Below, piece by piece: positions 35,226 through 43,503 of a stretch of DNA of 64,000 nt. The notes beneath the pieces are model-generated. The model saw only the letters and a program-made list of their open reading frames with translations. It was not told where the DNA came from and ran no database searches. Position 1 is the stretch's first letter, and each line of letters starts with the position of its first letter. The translations under genes were made by a program, and so were the position numbers. This DNA comes from Planctomycetota bacterium (lineage in GTDB: Bacteria; Planctomycetota; Planctomycetia; Pirellulales; Lacipirellulaceae), in the NCBI GenBank assembly GCA_029781135.1, contig JAKOXH010000059.1, positions 62,001-126,000 of the forward strand. The letters run 5' to 3'.

Positions 35226-35849
35226 ATGAGATTCCTAACATTAGGATTGGCCGCAGGCTTGGCCGTAATCCTGGCAACGCAAGTTGCTCAAGGCTTCCCG
35301 AGCCGGGCGGGAAATTGCTCGTATTGTCATACGGCTGCCCAAGGCGAGCTTTCCATTACAGGCAATCAGACGGAGGAAACGGTCGGCAGCGATACGCTAA
35401 AAACCTTCGTCGTGGAACCGGGCGGCAGCACCAAATTCACGCTCACGGCGGTTTCCAAGGGCGATGGCCGTTATGCGATCATCTTGAATCGCCTCGATTT
35501 GTTGAATGAAACCGTTCAATACTCACCGCGACTCTACACACCGGATGCGACTTGGAGTTCGAGTCGCCCCACTGGCGAGCAATACCTTGGCAATCAAGGT
35601 CGCTATTACTCCACCGCTGTGACCGACGTTCTCAACACCTATATGTTCAATTTGGGAGTCGGCCCATTGGTCAAGCCGGGCTTTTACACGATCCAGGCCC
35701 GGATGGCTGGCGGAAATCCGGATGCGGACCCGGCCACGGGCTGGAACGTGCTGAGCACGTTTGGTTTGCGGGTGATTCCGGAACCGGCCACGGCCTCGCT
35801 GCTGATGCTGGGCTTCGTGCCGCTGTTCACACGGCGGTTCGGCCGGTAG
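35226..35849 (+). CDS. PEP-CTERM protein with CxxCH motif, copy 2
   Basis: The 207-residue paralogue of the preceding gene has the same leader (MRFLTLGLAAGLAVILATQV), the CSYCH motif, the ILNRLDLLNETVQYSPRLYT and NPDADPATGWN landmarks, and IPEPATASLLMLGFVPLFTR at the C-terminus. The middle differs considerably (SITGNQTEETVGSDTLKTFV instead of a Thr/Ser-rich version). Upstream 25 bp, including the ribosome site, are also duplicated. It is probably secreted, haem-linked or redox-active if CxxCH is used, and anchored by exosortase; this is inferred from motifs. Confidence 0.88.
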   Translation: MRFLTLGLAAGLAVILATQVAQGFPSRAGNCSYCHTAAQGELSITGNQTEETVGSDTLKTFVVEPGGSTKFTLTAVSKGDGRYAIILNRLDLLNETVQYSPRLYTPDATWSSSRPTGEQYLGNQGRYYSTAVTDVLNTYMFNLGVGPLVKPGFYTIQARMAGGNPDADPATGWNVLSTFGLRVIPEPATASLLMLGFVPLFTRRFGR

Positions 35850-35860
35850 CGCGATTGGTT

Positions 35861-35910
35861 GAATGTTCCTGGTTCCGGACATTTACGTGGCGGAACCAGG
35901 ATTCAATTTT
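35861..35910 (+). terminator. Rho-independent terminator after PEP-CTERM copy 2
   Basis: CCTGGTTCCG pairs with CGGAACCAGG, extended by GAAT/ATTC, followed by AATTTTGATT. Sequence differs from the terminator of copy 1, so it was not duplicated with the gene. Confidence 0.7.
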
Positions 35911-35973
35911 GATTGAGAACAGGCGGAGAATGGGCGCCGTTTCGACGGGGCCGGCAGAGAAAGTGCTAAACAC

Positions 35974-36016
35974 AACGCCCGATGCGAACGCAAGCGTTCG
36001 CATTGGGCGTTTCTTG
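35974..36016. terminator. Bidirectional terminator between PEP-CTERM copy 2 and lptB
   Basis: AACGCCCGATGCGAACGC and GCGTTCGCATTGGGCGTT form an 18-bp near-perfect stem with an AA loop, followed rightward by TCTTGTT and leftward (minus strand) by GTGTTTAGC. It suits both convergent units. Confidence 0.8.
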
Positions 36017-36024
36017 TTGCGCCC

Positions 36025-36783
36025 TCACGCGGCGCCGCCGAGGCCGACGTGCAGGCCTTCGCCGAAATAATGCTTGCGGGCTTCCGGGTGATTGAGAACT
36101 TCGTTGCGGCGGCCGTGGCACAGCACCTGGCCGGCGCGAATGACATAGCTGCGGTCGGTGATTTCAAGTGTCTCACGCACCTGGTGGTCGGTGATGAGAA
36201 TGGCGATGCCGCGATCGCGGAGGTCGCGAATAATGGCTTGAATGCTGTCGATCGTTACGGGGTCGATGCCCGTGAACGGTTCATCGAGCAGGATGATCTG
36301 CGGGTCGGAGACAAGTGCCCGGGCGATTTCCAAGCGCCGGCGTTCGCCGCCGGAAAGAGACATGGCCCGGCTGCGACGGAGCTTGGTGATGCCGAACTGT
36401 TCCATGAGTTGTTCGGCGCGGTGCTTGCGCAGCTTGCGATTCATGCCGAGGAGTTCCATGACTCCGAGCAGATTCTTCTCAACGGAGAGCTTGCGAAACA
36501 CACTCGATTCCTGGGCGAGGTAGCCCATGCCGCCTTCTTTGGCGCGGCGATACATGGGCCAGCGCGTGACTTCCTGGCCAGCAAGGGTGACTTGGCCGGC
36601 GTCGGGGTCAATCATGCCGCAGGCCATGCGGAAGGTGGTCGTCTTGCCGGCGCCGTTGGGGCCGAGGAGGCCGACGATCTCGCCCGGATTGACTTCAAAA
36701 TCGACGCCATCGACGACGCGGCGTCGGCCATACGACTTCACCAAGCCGCGAACTTGTAAAAGTGCCACTGGGGTGTCCTCCAT
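36025..36783 (-). CDS. lptB: LPS export ABC transporter ATPase LptB
   Basis: The 252-residue product starts at ATG 36783. It has Walker A GPNGAGKT (41-48), the LptB-type switch region PMYRRAKEGGMGYLAQESSV, signature LSGGERRRLEIARAL, Walker B IILLDEPFTGIDPV and the H-loop LITDHQVRETLEI. LptB2 powers extraction of lipopolysaccharide from the inner membrane with LptFG, which are not in this window. It lies downstream of the signal peptidase gene on the same strand. The frame remains open upstream through a repeat, but ATG 36783 gives the usual family start. Confidence 0.95.
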   Translation of the reverse strand: MEDTPVALLQVRGLVKSYGRRRVVDGVDFEVNPGEIVGLLGPNGAGKTTTFRMACGMIDPDAGQVTLAGQEVTRWPMYRRAKEGGMGYLAQESSVFRKLSVEKNLLGVMELLGMNRKLRKHRAEQLMEQFGITKLRRSRAMSLSGGERRRLEIARALVSDPQIILLDEPFTGIDPVTIDSIQAIIRDLRDRGIAILITDHQVRETLEITDRSYVIRAGQVLCHGRRNEVLNHPEARKHYFGEGLHVGLGGAA

Positions 36784-36788
36784 GACTG

Positions 36789-36869
36789 CGTGGTCGAGGG
36801 CTGAGGGTCTAGGGTCGAGAGCCAAACGATGATTCTGGCCCTCGACTCTCGACCCTAGTCCCTCGACCA
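36789..36869. repeat. Inverted CTCGACC/GGTCGAG repeat between lptB and lepB
   Basis: GGTCGAGGG, CTAGGGTCGAGAG and GGCC-type units on one side are matched by GGCCCTCGAC, CTCTCGACCCTAG and CCCTCGACC on the other, around a short AAACGATGATTCT centre. Both arms are built from degenerate 7-8 bp units and could form a long hairpin. Confidence 0.75.
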
Positions 36870-36872
36870 TCC

Positions 36873-38753
36873 TCATCTCACCAACCTCATGTCCATGACG
36901 TTGGGGAAGAGCGGGAAGGGGATCGGGGTGCCGGGAATTTGATTCCAGGAATGGGGCCAATAGACGCATAGCGCTTTGCCGATGAGCAAGCGGCGATCGA
37001 GATACGCGCCGCCGGGGCGGCCACGATCGCTGTTGAGCCACAGGCGGGCATCGGAGCTTTCGGCGCTGTTATCTCCCATGACGAACAGTTGATCTGGCGT
37101 GAGCGAGAATTCAACCGTTTGTCGTTCGCTCCAGCGGCTCCAGGTCGATGGGTCGCTGGGCAGCCGCAACAGACTCAGGTCGAATGGATGACGGAAATCG
37201 GTGACGACGCCGTCGCCCATGCCGCTGCGCAGCGAGCTGTCGGCGATGTAATAGAGATCGCGCCACAGCTGCAATCTGGTAACCACGAGCTTGGCACCGC
37301 GAGCGCCGATTCCGGCCGGCGCCAGGTCGCCCAAATCCTCGCTGCTGGTTTGCGGTAGAATATTCTTGCGATCGCCGAAGATCTTGTTCACGTCAAACGC
37401 GGTGCCGCCATCGAAGGCAATCGATTTGCCGCCGACCCAAACGAGCAGTTGATCGTCGACGTTCGCGAACGTGACATGGTATTTGCCAGGGCCAGTGATC
37501 GACGTCTTGGCCGTGGGTGCGTAATCGGTCAGGCCGGCCGCGCTGAGCTTGGCTTCACCCGTTTTGACATCGATCGTGCAGGTAAAATGTTTGCCGCCCT
37601 CAACGAGATCAAGGAGCAGTTGCCCGTCGGCAGATTGCACGTCGACGTCGGCTTCGAGCATCAGATCGCCGACCCAGTGCAAACCCTGCCGAAGCTGGTC
37701 GATTTCCAACTTGTCGCGCGCGCTGACGACGCGACAGCCGGAGTTCAAACGCAGGCGGTCTTCGCGGCCGTTATAGGGATTTGAGTCGGTAATTAGCCGG
37801 CGGAGTTTGCTGCGATCGACATTGGCAAAGGGCGGCGCAGTTTGGCCGGTCGTGCCGCCAGAGCCGGCGACTTTTTCCCAAGTATCATACTGCGGCACCA
37901 AGTGTTCGTAGCGCAGCCAGGTTGTGGTGTCGGCCTTGGCAGCAACGCTGTACCGTTGGTTCACAAGCGTTCCGACAACTGATTTTTCCAGTTGCCAGGC
38001 ATTCGGATCTCCTAGTGGGGCGTGCCAACGGAGCGGCCAACCAGCCGCCTCGAGTTGGGCCGGGTCGTGGTCCGTATCGTGCACGAGTTGGCGTACCGCC
38101 AACACTTTTTCCGGCGGCTTGCGTTCAATTGCAAAGCTCGCGTTCTTATCATCTCCTGGCGGACGGATGAAGATGTCACCCTGAAAAATGCGCAGCGTTT
38201 CGCCGGGCAGACCGACAAGCCGTTTGATGTAATTCGTCTTCGCATCGCCAGGGAACTTGAAGACCACCACATCCCAGCGTTTGGGATCGGTGAACGAATA
38301 AAGGTATTTGTTCACGAGAATGCGATCGCCGTTGTAGGAGGGTTGCTTCTTGATGTCGGCGCGTTGGCCTTCAAGAATGCCAAGCGGCAGGTCGGGCCGC
38401 ATCGGTATTACATAACGACAGAGCGGACACATGCCGGCAATGCATTCGGAAGTCTGCCGACGAGGGTCTTCGCTTTCCTCTTCGCTGGCGCTTACTTGAA
38501 AGCGATGTCCACACTTCGGGCAGACGACATCCTTGTGACGGCCCATGAGCGTGGGGGCCATCGAGCCGGTGGGGATGACGAATGCTTCCGCTTCGAACGT
38601 GCGGAATAAGAACGCCAATACGAAGGCGATGACGATCGACTCGACCGTTTCGCGGAACGCGTGGGTTTCGGTCTTGGGTGAATCGGCCGCCTTGCGGTCT
38701 GGTGCCTTCACGGGGGCCGCGGCAGATTTGGGAATGTTCTTGTATTTGGACAT
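36873..38753 (-). CDS. lepB: Signal peptidase I with zinc ribbon and large insertion
   Basis: The 626-residue protein is far longer than LepB of E. coli (324). N-terminal helix (about 37-51), then the catalytic Ser64 in VIPTGSMAPTLMG. Immediately after comes a zinc ribbon (CPKC at 78-81 and CPLC at 109-112). The box with the general base follows: NYIKRLVGLPGE, Lys177. Residues about 200-550 are an insertion with beta-rich, LamG-like character (for example DNSIVGTLVNQRYSVAAKAD-type segments). Box E, FVMGDNSAESSDAR, appears at 557-570 and completes the enzyme. It cleaves signal peptides of Sec substrates outside the inner membrane. All catalytic boxes are intact. Confidence 0.9.
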   Translation of the reverse strand: MSKYKNIPKSAAAPVKAPDRKAADSPKTETHAFRETVESIVIAFVLAFLFRTFEAEAFVIPTGSMAPTLMGRHKDVVCPKCGHRFQVSASEEESEDPRRQTSECIAGMCPLCRYVIPMRPDLPLGILEGQRADIKKQPSYNGDRILVNKYLYSFTDPKRWDVVVFKFPGDAKTNYIKRLVGLPGETLRIFQGDIFIRPPGDDKNASFAIERKPPEKVLAVRQLVHDTDHDPAQLEAAGWPLRWHAPLGDPNAWQLEKSVVGTLVNQRYSVAAKADTTTWLRYEHLVPQYDTWEKVAGSGGTTGQTAPPFANVDRSKLRRLITDSNPYNGREDRLRLNSGCRVVSARDKLEIDQLRQGLHWVGDLMLEADVDVQSADGQLLLDLVEGGKHFTCTIDVKTGEAKLSAAGLTDYAPTAKTSITGPGKYHVTFANVDDQLLVWVGGKSIAFDGGTAFDVNKIFGDRKNILPQTSSEDLGDLAPAGIGARGAKLVVTRLQLWRDLYYIADSSLRSGMGDGVVTDFRHPFDLSLLRLPSDPSTWSRWSERQTVEFSLTPDQLFVMGDNSAESSDARLWLNSDRGRPGGAYLDRRLLIGKALCVYWPHSWNQIPGTPIPFPLFPNVMDMRLVR

Positions 38754-38787
38754 GGTATGAATTCGCGCCCGGCAGTGAGGAATTCCA

Positions 38788-38880
38788 GTGGGGTGGCACA
38801 TCCTGAGTCTTCGAAGGGTGTGGCGATTTTGAGAACAGCCAACCACGCCCGTCGCAAACCCTCCGGGCGTGCCACCCGGC
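38788..38880. repeat. Inverted GGGTGGCAC/GTGCCACCC repeat upstream of lepB
   Basis: GGGGTGGCAC (about 38791) and CGTGCCACCC (about 38867) flank some 65 bp. The same pair of words recurs at 59828-59935, so this is another recurrent intergenic family. Confidence 0.65.
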
Positions 38881-38950
38881 CTAAATCTCAGCGGCTCGCG
38901 GCCGCACAAGGGTATTCGCTAGCGGGCTGTAAATATAGGCCAACTCGGGC

Positions 38951-39679
38951 CTAATTCCCAGCTTCCGGAGCGGCGGCGACACCGTCGCGGCTTGCTAGCA
39001 ATGAATTTTCGCGTTTGGGCGGCAGAAAACCAGCCGTCCGCGGGGCCGTCTGTAGCTCGCGGCGGGTGGCGGCGAGAGACTGCGAAATACGCTTCGTGAC
39101 CAGAGCCACCAGCTCGTCATCCGAGAGTTTGGCGTACTGCGACGGCGAAATCGGTGGGCCGAACGTCAGGCCGATCGAGTGGGGACGAACAAGAACGCTG
39201 CCACGGGGCAGCGCAGCGAATGCGCCTTCGATGGCCAGCGGCACGATCGTGGCCTGGCTGCGGCGGGCCAACAGGCAGAAGCCTGAGAAGATTTCGTGGA
39301 GCTGGCCATCGGGCGTCCGCGATCCTTCCGGAAACACGAGAACCGCGTTGTCTTCCTTGAGCAGGCCAAGCGTCGTTCGCAGGCCGGCGAGCGCACTGCC
39401 TTCCTGATTGATCGGCACGGCACCCAGGGCGCGAATCCACAAATTGAAAGGGAAGAAAAATAGCCCATGCCGCGCGAGAAACTTCAATTGCCGTGGGCAG
39501 GCGAGTCCCACCAGCACTGGATCAAGATGGCTTTGATGATTCGATAGCAATAACACCGGGCCGTTCAATGGAACATTGCCCTTGCCCGAGTATTGAAAAC
39601 GGAACAAGAGTTGGCTCAGCGCGTAGCAGGGGCACCAAAGGATGGAATACCAAAGTCGGGCTGCCAGGTTGTTTTGCAT
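38951..39679 (-). CDS. plsC: 1-acyl-sn-glycerol-3-phosphate acyltransferase
   Basis: The 242-residue product starts at ATG 39679 (MQNNLAARLWYSILWCP). The acyltransferase motifs are NHQSHLDP (HX4D, His48 and Asp53), a RHGLFFFPFNLWIRALGAVP segment, FPEGSRTPDG and VPLAIEGAF. It transfers an acyl group to lysophosphatidate in phospholipid synthesis at the inner membrane. It lies upstream of the signal peptidase and lptB genes on the same strand, so these envelope functions may be expressed together. Confidence 0.93.
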   Translation of the reverse strand: MQNNLAARLWYSILWCPCYALSQLLFRFQYSGKGNVPLNGPVLLLSNHQSHLDPVLVGLACPRQLKFLARHGLFFFPFNLWIRALGAVPINQEGSALAGLRTTLGLLKEDNAVLVFPEGSRTPDGQLHEIFSGFCLLARRSQATIVPLAIEGAFAALPRGSVLVRPHSIGLTFGPPISPSQYAKLSDDELVALVTKRISQSLAATRRELQTAPRTAGFLPPKRENSLLASRDGVAAAPEAGN

Positions 39680-40154
39680 TGTGCTACGGATTCTGGATGC
39701 CTGGTGGGCATGGTCCACCGTTGCCGTACGTGATGAAACTGTAGCACAGCAAACCAACCGCTTCCATGACTATTTCTGGAGCCGTGCTCGTTCGCGCTGC
39801 AGAGTGTTCCGGCGCAAATGGCGCCACGTCATGTATCACTTTTTGGCATCCCGGGTCGGGGCGAAGCGAAGGACAATCAATTTTTCTAAGAAGTTCAGGC
39901 ACGAGACATCGTCTAACCCGGTTGGTTGTTTTTGTATGTCGAAGTCGTCGCTGACCGCCATCGCCACTTGTGCAGTTCGCGCATGTTCCGGTCCGTTGAT
40001 CGCGCAGCGCTCAATGTGGTAAACGTGACTACAAGGGCGCTTCCTCGCTAGCTGTGTCCCATGCAATTCAGATGATGAAATATATTTGCAGCCAAGTGAC
40101 GAACATGTTACGGTCAAGGCGCAAGAGCAATGCGCATCTATAAGTGAAAGAGTC
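39680..40154. other. Intergenic region, nothing recognised
   Basis: This divergent spacer between plsC and the next rightward unit has no supported gene or known RNA. AT-rich DNA near 40070-40090 may hold a promoter for the secreted-protein/subtilase unit, but no confident pair was found. Confidence 0.5.
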
Positions 40155-40820
40155 ATGAAACGCTATCTATTCAACACGGGTTTTGTGCTCGCACTAAGTG
40201 CATGCGTCCTCACACGCGCTGACGCTGATGACACAAAGCCAAAAATAATTCCGCTAACGGACGTCTGGACTTATGAAATGCCAGGTACCAAAAATGTCCG
40301 CGAGCTTGAACCGAAGCTCGACGTACACGATCCGAAGTTCAAAGAAAAATGGGAGCGCTCCTTAGTTCGGCAAATTGTTTCGTATTTGTCGTCCCCGGCC
40401 CCGCGGGAGCGGGAGAAGCCGCGTCGCGGCTTTGTTGTTATTGGTACGGGCGGAGAAGCCCTGACGAATGCCCACGCCACATTAAAGGGTAAGAACAACG
40501 TGGAGGGGCAGCAGCAAGTGCCGCAGAATGCGGACCTTTCCTTAGTCTTCTTCCATTACGTCACCGGTTGGCACCCGCAGCTGACCTCCATTCAACAATC
40601 GCCTGATGCGATTGTTGTGAAGTACAAGTTTATTCGACCAGAGGAGCCATCATTTGGGGCTGCGCGATTTGCGCTTATCCCGCTGGTAAAGTTGTCGCGG
40701 GGCACGGTAAACGTGAAGTATGAACAAGAGCAACCAGTCGATTACCGAGGGCTGCGATTGAATCAAGAAACCAATGCGGAACGGTTAGTATGTGGTTCGT
40801 TTTCATTTGAAGTCAGATGA
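40155..40820 (+). CDS. Secreted protein of unknown function
   Basis: The 221-residue product has a signal peptide (MKRYLFNTGFVLALSACVLT, cleavage near ADA). The mature part is mixed and shows no recognised family. A stretch around residue 80 (SSPAPREREKPRRG) is encoded by GC-rich palindromic DNA (AAGCCGCG-T-CGCGGCTT, 40416-40432) and looks like another repeat-derived insertion. The stop codon overlaps an ATG of the following subtilase region (ATGA), so the two genes are probably one transcription unit; it might assist or inhibit the protease, which is only a guess. Confidence 0.7.
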   Translation: MKRYLFNTGFVLALSACVLTRADADDTKPKIIPLTDVWTYEMPGTKNVRELEPKLDVHDPKFKEKWERSLVRQIVSYLSSPAPREREKPRRGFVVIGTGGEALTNAHATLKGKNNVEGQQQVPQNADLSLVFFHYVTGWHPQLTSIQQSPDAIVVKYKFIRPEEPSFGAARFALIPLVKLSRGTVNVKYEQEQPVDYRGLRLNQETNAERLVCGSFSFEVR

Positions 40821-40831
40821 AGGAGCATGCC

Positions 40832-41497
40832 ATGCGCTACACTGCCATATTACTTATGCTTGTCGCCAGAGTTGTATTTGGTGATGCGAGAACGATTGGC
40901 CCCGAAGGCATTGACTCTAAAGCAACCGGGCTTGATGGTAGTACCGCGGAGACGGACGCGCCAGGAATTGAAATTGGTCAGGTCGAACCAGGACGGTCTG
41001 GAAAACCAAATTATGGCGTGCCACCCGAACCAGCAGCATCTAACACGAAACCAGCGGGAGTCTACTTCAGGGCAGCAGCCGGAATGGCGAATCCTAACGA
41101 AGCTGATGGTGATCATGCCACGCAAGTGGCGGGGATAATGATTGGCGACAACACAGTGGGTGGCGGCGCATTTGAAGGCGTAGCGCCGAAAGCAAACCTT
41201 CACTCAGGAGCGATCGGTCAGGGCAGTGCTGATGATGTTCCGGCGGCGGCGGACGTAGATTTTGATTTGACCGCTAACAAGATTGCCCATCTCAGCGGGC
41301 CAGGTGTTCGTGTGCGAGCAATCAACTTAAGTGCGACGAGAGGCTTACAAGATTTCGTTGAGCAATTGGACGGAAACACTCACATGACGAAGTTCGTCGA
41401 TTGGTCAGCACGACAGCACGATATTCTGTACGCCATTGCCTGGGGAAATGACAGTCGACCAGCAAAACAACACCTACTGATAACTTTAACGGGATGA
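40832..41497 (+). CDS. Subtilase (S8) N-terminal part, interrupted by frameshift
   Basis: Starts at ATG 40832 behind AAGGAG. A signal peptide (MRYTAILLMLVARVVFG) is followed by IEIGQVEPGRSG, where the catalytic Asp of the S8 family is expected; here it is Glu52. The His motif DGDHATQVAGIMIG (His95) is good. IAWGND near the end supplies the oxyanion Asn. Translation then stops at 41497. The missing continuation, DNFNGMTIAASEQG, is found in the minus-one frame just before ATG 41494, so one base has been gained or lost between 41452 and 41495. Confidence 0.8.
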   Translation: MRYTAILLMLVARVVFGDARTIGPEGIDSKATGLDGSTAETDAPGIEIGQVEPGRSGKPNYGVPPEPAASNTKPAGVYFRAAAGMANPNEADGDHATQVAGIMIGDNTVGGGAFEGVAPKANLHSGAIGQGSADDVPAAADVDFDLTANKIAHLSGPGVRVRAINLSATRGLQDFVEQLDGNTHMTKFVDWSARQHDILYAIAWGNDSRPAKQHLLITLTG

Positions 41498-42681
41498 CGA
41501 TTGCAGCTTCCGAACAAGGCGATCCAACGAATGGCGATCACGTCTATCGAAAGTTCGGCAGCATCAATAACCTGCAAGGGCAACCAGACTTCCCCCGCAC
41601 TGCTATAAGCCTAATAGCCCCAGGCCAAGACGTTGCGGTATTGGGTCACGGCGACATGGCAACTCTTGGAAATGGCACGAGTGCTGCAACTCCCCACGTC
41701 ACGGCGACTGTCGCTCTGCTGCAACAATACATGGTGCAACAAATGTCGCTGCCGACGCCTAATCCGCGCTTCGGTCCCAACTCACAGCGGCACGAAGTAA
41801 TGAAAGCTGTCATGATGAACGCGGCCGACAAACTCAATGGTGTTCATGGCTCGACACGTGACATTCTAAGCTTGAATGGGATGAATTGGTTGTCGTCTCC
41901 CGCGGCCACCGATGATTCCGTTCCATTAGACCCCTATATAGGTGCCGGTCACTTGAATGCAAAGCGGTCGGTCCAGCAATATAAGCCTGGCGAATACGAC
42001 CCCGGAACAGTCCCACCGATTGCGTGGGACTACCACAGCGTCGGAGGCAGCTCAACACAAGAATACATATTCAATCAACAAATCGGCGGTGGCTACATCG
42101 CTGCCACGCTAGCTTGGGACCGAAGAGTTGTGAAAGTAGGTTCACCGAGTCAAACGAACTACTTGGAAGGTGATGAGTTCGTAAACAATGATCTTATGCA
42201 CAGCCTAAATAATCTCGACCTCTATTTGATGCCGGCAACGTCTAATGATTTGTCTCAGGCGGTCGCTAAATCAATTTCGACAGTGATGAGTGTGGAGCAT
42301 ATTTTCTTTGACATTCCGTCCGCTGGAAATTACAAGCTGGTTGTCCATAACAATCTGACTGGCGGCATTGGGGACTCACAAAATTACGCAATTGCGTGGT
42401 GGTTCGGTAATGCTCCACCGCTCTTTTCGCCGGGGGATTACAATAAGAACGGTTCGGTTGGTCCTGAAGACTATGAAGTTTGGCGGCAGAATTTTGGAGC
42501 ATCGAATTCCGAAGCCGACGGCAATGGGAACGGTGTCATCGACGCGGGCGATTACGTCGTGTGGAGAAACAACCTGGCTGGCGTGGGAACCGCCGCGAAT
42601 GTTCCAGAACCAACTTGGTGGTTGGTGGTGGCACCAGTCATTGCGGGTATGACACTTTTTAGGCGTCATTCCCTGAAATGA
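41494..42681 (+). CDS. Subtilase C-terminal part with dockerin-like and PEP-CTERM ends
   Basis: The 395-residue continuation begins in frame at about 41452 or at ATG 41494. It holds the catalytic Ser motif GNGTSAATPHVTATVALL, then a beta-rich region, two EF-hand-like dockerin repeats (GDYNKNGSVGPEDYEVWRQN and DGNGNGVIDAGDYVVWRNNL), and a PEP-CTERM sorting signal (VPEPTWWLVVAPVIAGMTLF, basic end RRHSLK). With the upstream frame it would make a 615-residue surface protease. Separate translation by ATGA coupling would leave Asp/His and Ser on different chains, so a single-gene frameshift or sequencing error is more likely. Confidence 0.82.
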   Translation: MTIAASEQGDPTNGDHVYRKFGSINNLQGQPDFPRTAISLIAPGQDVAVLGHGDMATLGNGTSAATPHVTATVALLQQYMVQQMSLPTPNPRFGPNSQRHEVMKAVMMNAADKLNGVHGSTRDILSLNGMNWLSSPAATDDSVPLDPYIGAGHLNAKRSVQQYKPGEYDPGTVPPIAWDYHSVGGSSTQEYIFNQQIGGGYIAATLAWDRRVVKVGSPSQTNYLEGDEFVNNDLMHSLNNLDLYLMPATSNDLSQAVAKSISTVMSVEHIFFDIPSAGNYKLVVHNNLTGGIGDSQNYAIAWWFGNAPPLFSPGDYNKNGSVGPEDYEVWRQNFGASNSEADGNGNGVIDAGDYVVWRNNLAGVGTAANVPEPTWWLVVAPVIAGMTLFRRHSLK

Positions 42682-42768
42682 TTTCAGTAATTCGCAGCGG
42701 CGACGTAGTGCCTTAATTTAGGTTGTTCGCCACCACGCAGGAGAAGTGCAAACGAACTTTTCCAAGGC

Positions 42769-42838
42769 ACCCTCACCCCGGCCCTCTCCCCAAGGGAGAG
42801 GGAGTTTCGTTACCCCGGCCCTCTCCCAGAGAGAGAGG
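42769..42838. repeat. Repeated CCCCGGCCCTCTCCC element
   Basis: CCCCGGCCCTCTCCC occurs twice (about 42776 and 42813), each partly paired with GGGAGAGGG or GAGAGAGG, giving hairpins in the spacer between the convergent subtilase and cmk genes. This element type is widespread in bacterial intergenic DNA. Confidence 0.75.
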
Positions 42839-42849
42839 AAATTGGTCTC

Positions 42850-43503
42850 CTAGTTGTTTTGCTTTGACCGCACGATTTGTTCGAGGCGAGTGACGACTTC
42901 GTTGGGCGACAGGCCGTCGGTGGAGACTTCGATGGCGTCGGCGGCTTTGCGTAGCGCACCCACTGGGCGCGATTCGTCGCGATGATCGCGCAGCCGCTGG
43001 TTGGCGAGCACTTCGTTGAAGGGGATGTTTTCGCCGCGGTTGAGCAGGTCGGCGTGACGGCGGCGGGCGCGTTCTTCCTCGGCGGCCGTCAAGAAAATCT
43101 TGCATTCGGCGTGGGGAAACACGACGGTGCCCTGATCGCGGCCTTCGGTGACGACATCGTCGTTGGCGGCGGCAGCGCGCTGCCAGGCGACGAGTTCCTG
43201 CCGCACGGCCGGGTTATCGGCCGCGTAATGAATCGCGGTCGTCACGTCGAACTTGCGGATCGCGGTGGTGACATCGCGACCATCGAGTAGCACACGATCG
43301 CCGTTGAGTTCGACGCGAATTTCGCGGGCGAGTTCGGCCAGTCGTTGGCCGTTGGGCAGGTCGTAACCGCGCTCGATGCCAGCCAGCGTTACCGCGCGGT
43401 ACATGGCCCCGGTATCCAGGAAGCGGAATCCCAGGCGCCGCGCCAGCTCGCGAGCGGCACTGCTCTTTCCGGCGCCAGCAGGTCCATCGATGGTGACGAT
43501 CAT
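42850..43503 (-). CDS. cmk: Cytidylate kinase
   Basis: The 217-residue product phosphorylates CMP and dCMP with ATP. The P-loop GPAGAGKS is at 8-15, followed by FRFLDTGAMYRAVTLAG (NMP-binding), RKFDVTTAIHYAADNPAVR and the family signature EGRDQGTVVFPHAECKIFLT. The LID-region Arg residues (ERARRRHADLL) are present. The ATG at 43503 is preceded on the coding strand by a C-rich leader without a Shine-Dalgarno (see the G-tract entry). Confidence 0.95.
   Translation of the reverse strand: MIVTIDGPAGAGKSSAARELARRLGFRFLDTGAMYRAVTLAGIERGYDLPNGQRLAELAREIRVELNGDRVLLDGRDVTTAIRKFDVTTAIHYAADNPAVRQELVAWQRAAAANDDVVTEGRDQGTVVFPHAECKIFLTAAEEERARRRHADLLNRGENIPFNEVLANQRLRDHRDESRPVGALRKAADAIEVSTDGLSPNEVVTRLEQIVRSKQNN

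Noticed and set aside
36784-37041. N-terminal extension of LptB through the repeat
   Set aside because: The extension reads through tandem repeats and overlaps lepB; LptB homologues begin a few residues before the first beta strand, as from ATG 36783.
41452-41497. Programmed minus-one frameshift in the subtilase
   Set aside because: No X-XXY-YYZ slippery heptamer in the right frame and no obvious downstream stem, so a simple indel is more likely.
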